NCBI GenBank assembly: GCA_964035015.1
Contig: OZ036007.1
Span: 186,001-250,000 of the forward strand
Source: Corallium rubrum
Taxonomy: Eukaryota > Cnidaria > Anthozoa > Scleralcyonacea > Coralliidae
DNA length: 64,000 nucleotides
Reading direction: 5' to 3'
Below the pieces are notes generated by a model. That model searched no databases, was not told where the DNA came from, and was given only the letters and a program-made list of their open reading frames with translations. This document shows, in pieces, positions 38,471 through 48,978 of this stretch. The position numbers and the translations under genes are program-made. How positions within the stretch are numbered: the stretch's first letter is position 1; every line of letters begins with the position of its first letter.

Positions 38471-38622
38471 TGTAGTGTTCAGCGGTTTCGGGCACTGTAC
38501 ATCCGGGGGATAGGGGCGAGGGACACGGGGCGAAGGACGTACTTGGGAGAGATGTGATGGCGATTGTATTTCACCTAAATATATAAAGTGTTGTTTGAAT
38601 TGTTTCTACTTTACATTCTACA
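38471..38622 (+). repeat. 3' LTR of the deleted Gypsy element
   Basis: About 152 bp, beginning TGTAGTGTTCAGCGG and ending TTCTACA. It matches 36353-36492 with few differences over the shared length. Confidence 0.82.
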
Positions 38623-38860
38623 GTGATTACTCATTCTATCTTCCTACAATTTCCTCGCTTATAAACGTTTAGTTAGCAGTTATTCTAGGATAACTTACTC
38701 TGTTTTTTATCCAGTTAACCTAACAATGCTTTCAAAGTAGCTAATAAATCGCTTTGCCTTTATATTTCGACACTTAAAATCGTTCTTTTCACGGCTTCTC
38801 AAAGTGATTGTTCATTCTATCTTCCTTTAGGATTCTAGGATGATTTACTCTGCTTAAATG
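38623..38860 (-). repeat. Outer inverted repeat, part 3, plus a second partial copy
   Basis: GTGATTACTCATTCTATCTTCCTACAATTTCC completes the arm whose left partner ends near 5083. A second, direct copy of the same terminal segment follows at about 38733-38845 (AATAAATCGCTTTGCCTTTATATTTCGACACTTAAAATCG...CATTCTATCTTCC). Confidence 0.65.
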
Positions 38861-38984
38861 TAGCCTACGTAAACAAATGTATTTCTTTTCGTTTCTGGAA
38901 ACATCGCCAGCGTAAAACAAGTGTTTGGTGTTTGGTGTTTGTCGTCATCGCTCAATCGTCAAACGAAAATCACCAATAACGAAA

Positions 38985-41414
38985 TCATCATTAATTCTTC
39001 GCCGGATTAGGCCTAAATCTTTCTTAATGCTTCAATTGCCCTCCTCCTCATACAGTTATCTTGGGATGTTGAAAGTAACCCCGGACCTGATCCAAAATTT
39101 GAAATATCCAAGTGATCAACAAGCGGTTTAAAAGTTAGTCATCTAAATATTAGGAGTTTACTACCGAAAATCGACTCATTACGTTTATTTATCGACAAGA
39201 ATCCGTTTGACATTACTGCTCTTTCTGAAACATGACTTAAGAATTCAATCACCAACGCAGAAATATCTCTACCAAACTACTCTACCACTCGCCAAGATCG
39301 CCAAGATAAATCTGGTGGGGGAACAGCTATATATGTACGAGATGGTTTGCCTTATTGTACGAGAACAGATTTGACAAACTCAAACACAGAAACATGCTGG
39401 ATTGAAATCACACGACCTAAAACTAAACCACTTTTCATTTGCTCAGTTTATAGACCACCTAATACTCGTGTTGCTAACTTCGTCGAGGATCTTGATTTAA
39501 CACTATCTAAACTGCCAGTAAATGCCGAAATAGTTTTGCTTGGCGACTTTAACGTAGATTATCAAACTCGTCGATCGATTGATGGATCACACTTACATAC
39601 ATTTGTACGCACACATTCACTTGAACAAATTATTACTTCACCAACGAGAATCACTGAAAATAGTGAGTCAACGATTGACCTAATATTTTTAAACAATTCC
39701 AGCCGTGTAACCGCAAGTGGAGTCGCTCCATTATCTCTTAGTGATCACTCCTTAATTTTCTGCGTCATCATGCAAATCTGGTATTCTAAAATCTGGTGGT
39801 GGCCATCGTTATATTGATTACCGTTCCTATAAAAATTACGATAAGAATTTATTTTCTGAGGACTTAGAAAAACTAAATTGGTCTTTTGTAGATGCTCAGA
39901 CAGATATTAATGAAATTGTCGAAAATTGGTGTAAAAATTTTTCGTATGTTGCCGATAAACATGCTCCAACAAAATCTAGGAAAGTTAAATCCGTCAAAAT
40001 ACCTTGGATGACCCCTGAACTACTTCAGTTAATGCGTGACCGTCACTATTACCAAAAACAAGCACATAAAACAAACTTAGACTTCTACTGGAAACGATAT
40101 CAGAAACTACGTAAATAATCAAGTGAAACTAACGAAATCCAACGACTACCAAAACCTTATCAACTCAAACAAAAATAATCCCGCCGCTCTTTGGAAAACT
40201 TTAAATGAGATAACGTCACGTGACAAATCCAAAACTACTCCGTCGTGCATTATTTCTGAAGATGTTTCTGTTAACGATCAACAATCAATTGCGACAATAC
40301 TGAACAACTATTTTACGACTAAATGATCGAAACTTGCAGAAAAAATTAAAAAACATTTTAAATCAAGACCTCCAACATCTACTTCTTCTCCATACAATTT
40401 TGATTTTAAAGAAATTGACGAATCTTTGGTTTTCAAAGAGCTAAAAAATCTAAAAACTAATAAAGCTATTGGACTTGATAGAATCAGTGCAAGTTTACTT
40501 AAAGACTCCGCTTCGGCCATTACTCCTACTTTAACCAAAATATTTAACATTTCATTACGTTCCGCCATTTTCCCAAATATTTGGAAAAAGGGCAAAGTTG
40601 TGCCACTCTTCAAATCTGGTGATCCAACTCTACCAAATAACTACCGTCCTATAACTATTCTTCCAACCTTAAGTAAAATCAAGGAACGTATTGTTCACCA
40701 TAAAGTCTACACATACATGCAAGAACACAATCTCATCGCTCCAAATCAATTTGGTTTTCGGTCTAAACTTTCCACCGACGTCGCGTTAGCACAGTTCACT
40801 GATAATATCTTAGATAATCTAGATAAAACATTAGTTACAGGAGCTGTATTTATTGATCTTCGAAAAGCGTTTGATATGCTGTAGACCACTCATTATTGAT
40901 TTCTAAATTGAAAAATCTCGGATGTACTACTTCTGTCCTCAACTGGTTCACGTCATATTTTTCATCGCGTAGTCAAGTAACAACCATCAACAACTGCACT
41001 TCTACCTCAAAACCAATTACTGTGGGAGTCCCTCAAGGAAGTATACTGGGCCCTTTGCTATCCTTAATATTTATAAACGATCTACCTAAATGTCTTAATT
41101 ATACCAAATCAATATTATACGCTGATGACACACTGTTGTATCATTCTGCCAAATCAGCAACGACTCTTCAAAGTAATATTAACTCCGATTTACAATCACT
41201 ATCCAAGTGGCTCAACGACAACCTTCTTACACTAAACTACGAAAAAACAAAGTTCCTGATCTTTGCAAACAAAAAACAGCTAAGTAAATACTCTAATCTA
41301 AATATCACCATCAATAACCAGAATATCAATCCAGGTCAATCAATTAAATATCTTGGTGTCACTCTCAATCAGTATCTCTCATGGCATGAACATATTGGAA
41401 ACTTAGCTAACAAA
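38985..41414 (+). pseudogene. LINE endonuclease and reverse transcriptase, multiple lesions
   Basis: One frame from about 39019 runs through the 2A-like motif and the endonuclease start (VSHLNIRSLLPKIDSL) with two TGA stops at about 39112 and 39232. It then continues into the endonuclease (GGGTAIYVRDGL, CSVYRPPN, LLGDFNVDY, STIDLIF, LSDHSLI). The frame changes near 39770 and 40130. RT follows (KELKNLKTNKAIGLDRISASLL, NNYRPITILPTLSK, FGFRSKLSTDVAL, GAVFIDLRKAFD), with a frameshift at about 40880, then GVPQGSILGPLL and the catalytic YADDTLLYH (about 41118). The copy is inactive. Confidence 0.9.
39062..39088 (+). other. 2A-like ribosome-skipping motif (WDVESNPGP) in the LINE
   Basis: TGG GAT GTT GAA AGT AAC CCC GGA CCT encodes WDVESNPGP, preceded in frame by a hydrophobic IALLLIQLS stretch. 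The DxExNPGP core is the known 2A consensus, at which ribosomes release the upstream chain. Such motifs occur near the N-terminus of some CR1/L2-like LINEs in marine invertebrates. A stop codon now follows 8 codons later. Confidence 0.8.
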
Positions 41415-42048
41415 CATTACCAGAAATTTGGGTCGCTTCTGCCGCTGCTCTCGGTCAGCGGCTATATTCGCCTAATAATATAATTATGTATTCTAGAATG
41501 TCCAATGAGTGTTATTCCACTGTATTCTAGTGTTTCTCATCATTCAGGTCATTGAGTTCTTTAGAATTCGCCTAAATCGTGCATGTATGTACTGTGAAAT
41601 CAAGCAAGTTCAAACGCTTTTGGAAGTACTGTGCTAGAGACAAATGAAGACCTTTATGTGCTCTCGAAGTAGACTGACTCATGCCGAATGCAATGCGAGT
41701 CGGGCACCTCGCATCGCCCGCAACGTTGTCGGTCAATTTGGCCAATTTCTAGAACCTGTTTGCAAAGATTACTATAGCTAACACTATGGATAGTGGCGCT
41801 TTCAGTGCAAAAATAAGACGAGCTAGGGAACTACTTCGTCTTCGAAGTAAGCAAATGTTTTTTTAGTTATAACTGTTCCTTAGTCCATGCTGAAGTCAAA
41901 TGGAGTCGGGCAAAGAAGACATATGTCACCGTTTAAGCAAAATTTGAATTATTATGTGCTCTCCTTATTATTTACTGTTGAGAATCTCCATTATTATGGT
42001 CCTCAATACGCACGCGCGCCACCATGTTGTCCCAAATTTCTGGTAATG
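41415..42048. mobile_element. Non-autonomous DNA transposon (634 bp) in the LINE
   Basis: The element starts CATTACCAGAAATTTGGG and ends with its exact reverse complement. LINE coding sequence resumes on the other side (NLANK / NQRLALLRRVKSYLPP), with AAA repeated at both junctions as a possible 3-bp duplication. No coding capacity was seen. The family is unknown. Confidence 0.78.
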
Positions 42049-42051
42049 AAA

Positions 42052-42522
42052 TTAACCAAAGACTTGCGTTACTCCGTCGTGTTAAATCTTATTTACCACC
42101 ACTTGCTCGACGCACTCTTTGCACAGCATTGATTTTACCACTTTTTGACTATGCCGATATTATATGGGGTGACAAGAACAACTTGACATTAATGCATTCT
42201 CTCCAGATTCTACAAAATAAAGCTGCCAAACTAGTACTCGATGCTCCTCGACTCTCCTCATCAACTGAAGCACTAAGAATAGTTAACTGGACACCACTTG
42301 AACACAGACGACAGAAACATTGATTTAACAAGAAATTACAGAATCCACAACCATTACACAAGGACCAACAATAATCTGCATCTACCTAAAGCCAACACAA
42401 ATTGGGGAAAACAAAAACTAGTTTATCACGCCTCAACTAATTTTAACAACCTGGACAACAAGACAAGAAATACTACATCTCTAGTTGAATTTAAGAATTC
42501 ATTAAAGAAACTAAAATTTTAA
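42052..42522 (+). pseudogene. LINE C-terminal domain
   Basis: This continues the reverse transcriptase after the MITE: RLALLRRVKSYLPPLARRTL, LPLFDYADIIWG, LQILQNKAAKLVLDAP and WTPLEHRR. The frame shifts near 42300 and continues with RNYRIHNHYTRTNN and KLVYHASTNFNNLDNKTRN to a stop at 42522. A short stretch seems to be missing at the frame change. Confidence 0.85.
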
Positions 42523-42589
42523 TTAATGTAACATTATGACTTTCTTTGAACTGTTCTTCAGTTTTTTTGCTTATAAATATGTTGTTTAA

Positions 42590-43174
42590 CCCTATCCAGA
42601 CTGGGGGGGGGGGGGGGGAAGGGCGGAAAGTGCCCGCGCTGAATTTAAAGGTTAATATCTCCTAAACCATTACAGGTATGGTTCTGAAATTTTATGACTT
42701 TTCCTAAATATGTATGGGCTTTATATGTGGAAAATTTGGTGAAAAATATTACTCCAAAACAAAGTTATAGCGGAGTCGTGAACACCTACCAACACTAAAT
42801 TTCAGCCGACAATTTTTATTATGCTTGCTCTTATAATAGTTACAATAAAAGTAAGCACTTTTTAATAAAGAGAAACTATTTTTTTGATATACTACCTTTT
42901 TTATGTTTACAAAACAATAAGAAAAATTTTTTTGGAAATTCTAAAAATCCTGGGTGTTTGCAATTAATGACGTCATAATGACGTCATAATTTGTCGCCAT
43001 GACAACATAAGTGTAACACATACTTGAACAAGGCATACCATCCACCTGTAAAAATTTCGTCGGAATACACCAAATGGTTCAGGAGATATTGACCGCGGGC
43101 ACTTTCCGCCCCCCCCCCCCACCCCCCACCCCCCCTAGTCCCAGAAGTAAAAGAAAAGTCCAGTCTGGATAGGG
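42590..43174. mobile_element. piggyBac-like MITE at TTAA (585 bp)
   Basis: TTAA at 42586-42589 and 43175-43178 flanks inverted ends CCCTATCCAGACTGG. Inner arms continue with a G-tract and GGGCGGAAAGTGCCCGCG (left), mirrored by CCGCGGGCACTTTCCGCCC and a C-tract (right). TTAA duplication and a CCC start are typical of piggyBac-type elements. No transposase is present. Confidence 0.85.
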
Positions 43175-43319
43175 TTAAATGTAATATTATGCCATACAAT
43201 GTGATGTAATGTAACGTGAAGTCATGTAATGTACTGTTGTGTCATGTTACACAGGACCCCACTGAAAAACACTTTGGTGATGTGGATATCCTGAATAAAT
43301 ATCATTATTATATTATTTG

Positions 43320-44389
43320 TACGCATGCTCTGTACGTCTACGTGTCCCACAAATGTCGACTGTCAGTAGGGTAAAGTGTATAATTGAAAAGGTAATAATT
43401 ACTATTACTTATAAGGATATAAGTCGAGAACCTTATGATAATGACGTAACTTCGGGAATCAGTCGGAGACCAATCGGGAATGACGTATTCGCACGGGGGG
43501 GGGGTGGATAAAAGCTAGCGATGACGTTGCATAAATAATAGTCGGTTATGACGAAGTGAAAACAAGGGGGTCCAGAACACTAGGGTTATGCGCCAATAAC
43601 GTAACGCACCGCTATATAAAATGTATACTAATGAGATTAGGGTTAGGAGGTCGCAAAGGAGCTGTCTGAGAAATAACGACGTGTACATAAATAATAAGTC
43701 GGTTATGACGTAGTGAAAACCAGGGTGGGTTGAGTAACATCTAGGGTTTGGGCGGTTGGATAAAAGTTAGGGCTACTACGTCCCAAAGGGGTCTGAGAAA
43801 TAATGACGTATGCACAAATAATGAGATTAGGAGCCTGAGAATGAATAAATAATAAGTTGAATATTTAATGAGGCGGCATCCCTGTGTACTCCCGATGGGG
43901 GGTATTACTACTCATGCATGTAAGTTTTGGACGCAATGTAGTTATGCAATGTAGAACCGTGACTCTGAAAGCTATTTTGATTGTACGGTTAATAGAGGTA
44001 CTTTTAATTTTCAACTGGCGAGTATTAAATGACAAATCGAACGATGCGATATGACCATATGACCATATGACAAATCGAACGATGTCGATATGTTGTCTTT
44101 ATATGAAGCGGTGCATATTAAAGCGTTCGCGGATGCATTGTAAACAAGTCCGTTTCCCAAATAACAACGGCGATCTTAACGCTTTCAGTAGACAAAAACC
44201 ACAGTGCTGCATTCGGCATATTCACTCAATAATTTTGATATAGAATTTATATGGAGCAAACAGAAAATATTTAAAAAAAACTTTTGAAACACGTTTCCAA
44301 AGCGTTGACAAATGTAATACAGTGATTATTTAATACTTGTGTTTTGTAGTTGTTGGACTATAAGCTGTTACTTTATAGTAAATATTAGG

Positions 44390-44390
<1 letters not shown>
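43320..44390. repeat. Gene-free stretch with degenerate direct repeats
   Basis: Phrases such as ATAAATAATAAGTCGGTTATGACG.AGTGAAAACAAGGGGG, TAGGGTT and AATGACGTATGCACAAATAATGAGATTAGGAG recur two or three times between about 43480 and 43870. From there to 44390 the sequence is AT-rich and unremarkable except for a short direct repeat of GACAAATCGAACGATG at about 44031-44092. Confidence 0.55.
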
Positions 44391-44393
<3 letters not shown>

Positions 44394-44481
<88 letters not shown>

Positions 44482-44505
44482 ATTTATATATATATATACA
44501 TACGT
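44394..44505. repeat. (TA)n microsatellite
   Basis: A TA dinucleotide run with three single-base interruptions. Confidence 0.95.
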
Positions 44506-45885
44506 TTTTTTATGTACTATGGCGTTTGCTTTTTGTTTCTCTTCAGATCAAGCTTCCTTTAATCTGCTTTTACAGTATGTATTTATATAAAATCCAATGA
44601 TGTAAACTATGAATTTAAATACATCAACTCCCATGTCTTTCGTCACTCGTCCATTCTCTCTTCATGAACAAACCTTCTTTGGACATACGAATAAGACTTC
44701 TGAAGTATGCCTATTAGCTTTTCGCTAAAATTTATTTCGTTTCTTATCCAAATTCTACCCTGCGAGCAGAGCCTCCCATACCCAAACGAGTTTCCAAATT
44801 TACGTAGAGTTCGCCTCATGAAAAGTTTGACGTTTGACCTGGGCATTAGTTGCTCTCCGACACTTCCGTCAGTGAGTCATTAGAGACTTTAAGAAAACAC
44901 AGTGACTACAACCATGGCAACGAGTTTGCACAATATAATTTTATGTCATTATACAAAGAACTTTTGTATAATGACAGTTCCAAGAGTAATCTTTACGCCG
45001 TCGTGACTCTGTTGACAATGTAGAAAAAGAATTTTTACGTTGTAAAGATGACGCGATAAAGAAGCCTTGGAGAGGCTTAACATTACTCTCTCGACTAACA
45101 TAGATTGATGAAGTGTTTTTCTTCAAGAATTTAAGAATAAAACGAGTCCAAGTGATTGTGTATATCTTGAAATTTGAATGTATAAATACACCACGTGCCA
45201 TATATTAATACCACTGCTAAACTTTCTACCTTAGCCGTAGTCGAAGTCCTTCATATACGAAGAGGACAAAACTGTAGGTTGAATGTTGCCAGACTGCACA
45301 AAGTTTATTGGTGTGTTCCTGCTAAGAAAATATCTATAAATTCAAGAAAATTTCAACAATGGTTTCAGGTAATATAAATTTTCAGAATGCGGAAGTACTA
45401 CTGCAACAGCCAAATAACTCTCCGGATGCCGTTATAGCGAGCTTGTAGCAGATCAGTGGGTAATTGTATAGCCTACGTGTACACCCCCACAAAAATCCGT
45501 AGTATGATGTAAAATACGACGTATTTGTCTTTGGGTTTAATTTGTCAAACATATGTTTTATTTGTTCCGCCATATCGTCGAAGAGCACCATCGTGTGAAC
45601 ACTCTGCAAGTTTCACTAAAGGTAGGTCACCGTTTTTAGACCAACGTTATCCTTAGGAACGAGTTTACTTCATTTCCTGCTGGTGTTCTAAATAAAGTAT
45701 GGTTCCTTCCTTTTACTTTGGCTCACTCAAAACAATTTAGTCTTTAATTAAGGGAAGGCCGTCTACGTAGAAATGGGCTAAGAAATTCAAACCAAGGCCT
45801 TTTGTAATTAATATGTTCTGGGTATTTATATTTACGGGAAGGAAAATTTCGACTGTTGAATAATATATATACATTTTAAGACCAA
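44506..45885. other. Gene-free stretch with one dispersed-repeat fragment
   Basis: At about 44650-44725 the phrase GGACATACGAATAAGACTTCTGAAGTATGCCTATTAGC matches segments at 52336-52375 and 53468-53505, so it is a fragment of the repeat family described there. A short inverted match around 44941-44975 (AAGAACTTTTGTATAATGAC) is also seen. The remaining short open frames show no recognisable domain. Confidence 0.5.
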
Positions 45886-45889
45886 GTCC

Positions 45890-45995
45890 GGGCCTAGTTG
45901 CGAAAAGGCAACACTAAGGCCTTCGGGCCGGAATCAAACTCGCGACCCTGAGATACTAGTGCAGTGTTTCTGACCACTAAGCTACGGAAGCCGCT
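45890..45995 (-). repeat. tRNA-derived SINE
   Basis: Read on the reverse strand, GCTTCCGTAGCTTAGTGGTCAGAAACAC resembles a tRNA 5' half with A box (TAGCTTAGTGG), and GTCGCGAGTTTGATTCCGGCC resembles the T arm with B box. The spacing is that of a tRNA. The sequence passes into GAAGGCCTTAGTGTTGCC without a CCA-like end, so it is a SINE head or a tRNA pseudogene and not a working tRNA. Confidence 0.7.
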
Positions 45996-46390
45996 GCCGA
46001 GAGCTTAGTCAACGAGTATATGCTAGATATTTCTATAAGCGTACATTCATCTCAGGGCCGTAGATAGCGCGGGGGGAGGGGGGGGGCAGCAGGGCAACCC
46101 CCCCCCCCCCACCCCCGGTGTATTTTTCACGCGCCGAATAAACTACAGACATTAATTTTACGTATTATGATAAATTCTACTAAAGAAAAACAAAGTAAGG
46201 CTTGAGAATTAATACAATTCCACATGTTAAAGAGGACATAAAGCGAAAATGGAGTTTACTTTGACTTGTTTTAATTGCGACAATTGCATAAAATTTGTAT
46301 CAATTTTCTTCCCGAAGTTAGTCGAAATTGTGCTACAATTCTGGTTCAAAATTGCCTTTTCAATAATATTTACAAATCATGTAACCGTGT

Positions 46391-46836
46391 AACATGCTCT
46401 GCAATAGTCAAGATCGGTGAGAAATAAGTTGCTACAATCGTTGCACCGAGTCAACACTACTCTACTTTGTGCAACGACTTCATTCCGTACCTTGCCTCGC
46501 AACGACTTTCACCACTCTCTCCTCCGCAGAGGTTCCTTCGGAGATTTCGGAGATCGTCGGAGATGTGTCGGAATCGTCAGCTGGACATAAAAAGTGCGGG
46601 CGGAAAGCGGAAAAACATGCTCTGCAATAGTCAAGATCGGTGAGAAATAAGTTGCTACAATCGTTGCACCGAGTCAACACTACTCTACTTTGTGCAACGA
46701 CTTCATTCCGTACCTTGCCTCGCAACGACTTTCACCACTCTCTCCTCCGCAGAGGTTCCTTCGGAGATTTCGGAGATCGTCGGAGATGTGTCGGAATCGT
46801 CAGCTGGACATAAAAAGTGCGGGCGGAAAGCGGAAA
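46391..46836. repeat. Exact tandem duplication, 223-bp unit
   Basis: Bases 46391-46613 are repeated at 46614-46836 with no difference that I could find. The unit contains the left arm of the foldback element below. Equality implies a very recent duplication or an assembly error. Confidence 0.9.
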
Positions 46837-47385
46837 AGAAAGAGAAAAAAGAACCTCTGCCAGATTTCTGTCTTAATATGGCGGTATCATGGGGGATCAA
46901 TAATTTTTGGACAAGTAGGTTGTGGAAAACATGTCAAATATAGCAGGTTACGTGACCATTGTTAATTGAATGTGTGGACAAATTAGGAAAGTTTGTTGTT
47001 TCAATATGAGATACACGTTATTCTCTGGTTCGTCTGGTATATTATTAACGGCAAAACTGAGTATATTTTGTCTTTTCACAAAAAAGGCATATTATAGTAA
47101 ACATGTGATTATCACTTACCAACAAATGTGTTACTAATATAGACATGGATGACTTAGTTATCCGTGAATTAGCAAGTCCTGCAATTAACCGACATCTTGT
47201 GCAAGAAACAGAGAGAAATCTGGCATTGCGGTTGATTTTGATATTTTCCCGTTCCGGCGTTTCGCCGGTACGACTTATGTCCAGCAGGCGATTCCGACAC
47301 ATCTCCGACAATCCCCGAAATCTTCGATCTCCGAAAGAACCTCTGCGGAGGAGAGAGCTTTCACCATTGCACAGCATGTCACACG
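46720..47385. mobile_element. Foldback-type element with about 130-bp inverted ends
   Basis: CTCTCCTCCGCAGAGGTTC.TTCGGAG...GTCGGAGATGTGTCGGAATCG..GCTGGACATAA on the left (about 46738-46820) is mirrored at about 47275-47362. Inner short matches (CCAGATTTCTGTC / GAGAGAAATCTGG) extend the symmetry. No coding region is supported. Open frames inside follow from the repeat. Confidence 0.72.
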
Positions 47386-47723
47386 CGCTGCAATTGAATG
47401 CTCTGAACATGAAGTAAAGTTGCTTCGACTTTGTATTTCACCTTTAACGTTCACCAGAAAAGTCACACGCCGAACTGCATGTACCTTACAAATAAAAATG
47501 TGTATTTTTTTTTTTAAGTTGGGTTTAATACTACCTTAAAAGAATGGAAATCTTGATCCCATTTGTGTACTTGCTATTCTTCTTTACTGCTACAAGTACC
47601 GGCAAAAAAGGTTTGTGAACTCTTAATTAATTTATCACGGTATTACGTATACATCACAAAGATACCATCAACTTCAATTTGTCAACTTAAGTTATATATT
47701 TTCCGTTAGAATTATACAACAAA

Positions 47724-48177
47724 AACCAAACTGTAACTCCTTACGACATCATCCGATATACAAAGACTAGGCCTATAGAGTGTTTAGCTAGAGTCTTAAA
47801 ACTACAGAAGAAGGCAGCCAGAGTCATCCTATCAGCCGATCGGCAGGCGCCTTCAGTTGAACTTTTTAATAAATTGCGCTGGATACCTTTTTCACTTACC
47901 TATAAGCGCATCCGTGGTAGCTTACCGACCTATTTAAATGAGCAAATTATTGTTAATAATGAGGTACATAGTCGTAATACAAGACATTCAAATTTCAATT
48001 TAATATATATATGTCCTCGATATAACAAAGAAACTGACGGCACAGGCAGTCGAGACTTGTACTTCGCTTTTAGATTAGCCTTGTCCGGGTTGACAGTAAT
48101 AAATATGACAATTGAATTAATTAAGGATTTGAAGGATAATTTGAAAAATATTGCCGTATTTTCGTTAAATCTATAAA
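47724..48177 (+). pseudogene. 3' fragment of a LINE reverse transcriptase
   Basis: Frames here encode a LINE C-terminal domain: ARVLKLQKKAARVILSADRQ, APSVELFNKLRWIPF, LTYKRIRGSLPTYLNEQIIV, SRNTRHSNFNLIYICPRYNKETDGTGSRDLYFA and LSGLTVINM. The first part (about 47730-47880) and the second (from 47874) are in different frames or are separated by a small deletion. Truncation at the 5' side is usual for LINE insertions. It is of a different subfamily from the LINE at 39-43 kb. Confidence 0.82.
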
Positions 48178-48604
48178 ATAATTGACAGTTTAACTTTCAT
48201 ATTGTTTACCTTTAGTAAGTTGAGACTTATAATAACATTACTTTGAACGTTTACCCATTTTGCCTCGTGTCTTTATACCTGATAAAACACTCTTGCTCTT
48301 TTATTAGAAATAAAATGCAATGAAAATTAGTATACTTATATATAATACACTTTATATAAGTCATATGACATTTTATAGAAGGTTTTTTCGTACCAACGAG
48401 CCATATATAGTAGGGATATAGCAAAGCAAACTGCCGAAATTTTTAGAAACGAAATACTGACGTTGCGAGCAGAGCCCTTTATCATGAAGGGCAGTGCTTG
48501 AAAAAAATTCCTAAAAATCCTGACAGTTATATACCGTGACTTGTACCGCGACAAGTAACTAATCAAACACTAACCAACTAAACCTTCCACTTTTCAACAA
48601 ATAG

Positions 48605-48978
48605 TTGTCATTCTCGAAGAAGAAGTCAGCAAGCCCACTGATTGTCCGGTAGTTGTTTTTGATTGTACAAACATCACCTCTGTTTGTGACAATATGAGAA
48701 ATGCTATTCACAATCAAGGACAACCTTCTCAATTAACCAGATTAACCAACTCGACTCGAATAAAAAGAAACAGGCGTAACTCAGGATGCACAAAAATGAA
48801 GCCAGGACCCGGGTTGTCCTGTGATGAATATCCATTCGCCTCAACCTACGAAGGAGGAAAAGGAGCCACTACTGCTATTGTGCCGATTAAAGAGAATAGT
48901 TTACATGGAGGACAACTGAGCTACTTTTACACAAAGAATAACATTCAAGATGGAGGCTGTTTTATAGTTAAAATATAA
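48605..48978 (+). CDS. NucA/NucB-type deoxyribonuclease domain, probable terminal exon
   Basis: An open frame of about 124 codons ends at 48978. It encodes VVVFDCTNITSVCDNM, then a basic region (RIKRNRRNSGC) and the signature LSCDEYPFASTYEGG, followed by VPIKEN, LHGGQLSYFYT and a hydrophobic close. The CDEYPFAS..EGG motif is that of the NucA/NucB DNase family, first known from Bacillus. The frame is closed upstream by a stop at about 48572. A pyrimidine-rich stretch and AG at 48603-48604 fit a 3' splice site, so this is probably the last exon of a spliced animal gene. Upstream exons were not found. A signal peptide would lie there. Intact catalytic residues suggest function. Confidence 0.75.

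Larger units (their letters stand above)
36353..38622 (+). mobile_element. Gypsy LTR retrotransposon with internal deletions
   Basis: A short LTR (TGTAGTGTTCAGCGG...CTACTTTACA) occurs at 36353-36492 and at 38471-38622. GTGAC before and GTGAT after form a probable target duplication, in a context that also fits the outer repeat (AAAGTGA / GTGATTACTCATTC). Between the LTRs lie gag/protease, the RT fingers and the extreme C-terminus of pol. Most of RT, RNase H and integrase is missing. The 5' LTR passes directly into gag, so the primer-binding site and gag start are also lost. Confidence 0.85.
38960..43319 (+). mobile_element. CR1/L2-like LINE, degenerate, interrupted by two MITEs
   Basis: The order 2A-like motif, apurinic endonuclease, linker, reverse transcriptase and C-terminal domain is that of CR1/L2-type non-LTR retrotransposons. 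The element carries several nonsense and frameshift lesions. It is interrupted at 41415-42048 and 42590-43174. The 3' end (43175-43319) has ATGTAATGTAA-type sequence and ends in AATAAATATCATTATTATATTATT, a short AT-rich tail as seen in L2/CR1 elements. The 5' boundary is approximate. Confidence 0.85.

Noticed and set aside
44394..44505. TATA promoter clusters in the TA runs
   Set aside because: Simple TA microsatellites with no gene downstream.
45890..45995. Functional tRNA gene
   Set aside because: The A and B boxes are present, but the acceptor ends do not pair well and the sequence continues into repeat sequence, so a SINE or pseudogene is more likely.
46480..46965. Paired sense and antisense open frames around 46.5-47.4 kb
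   Set aside because: Identical peptides arise twice from the exact duplication and again from the inverted copy, so they reflect the repeat and not a gene.
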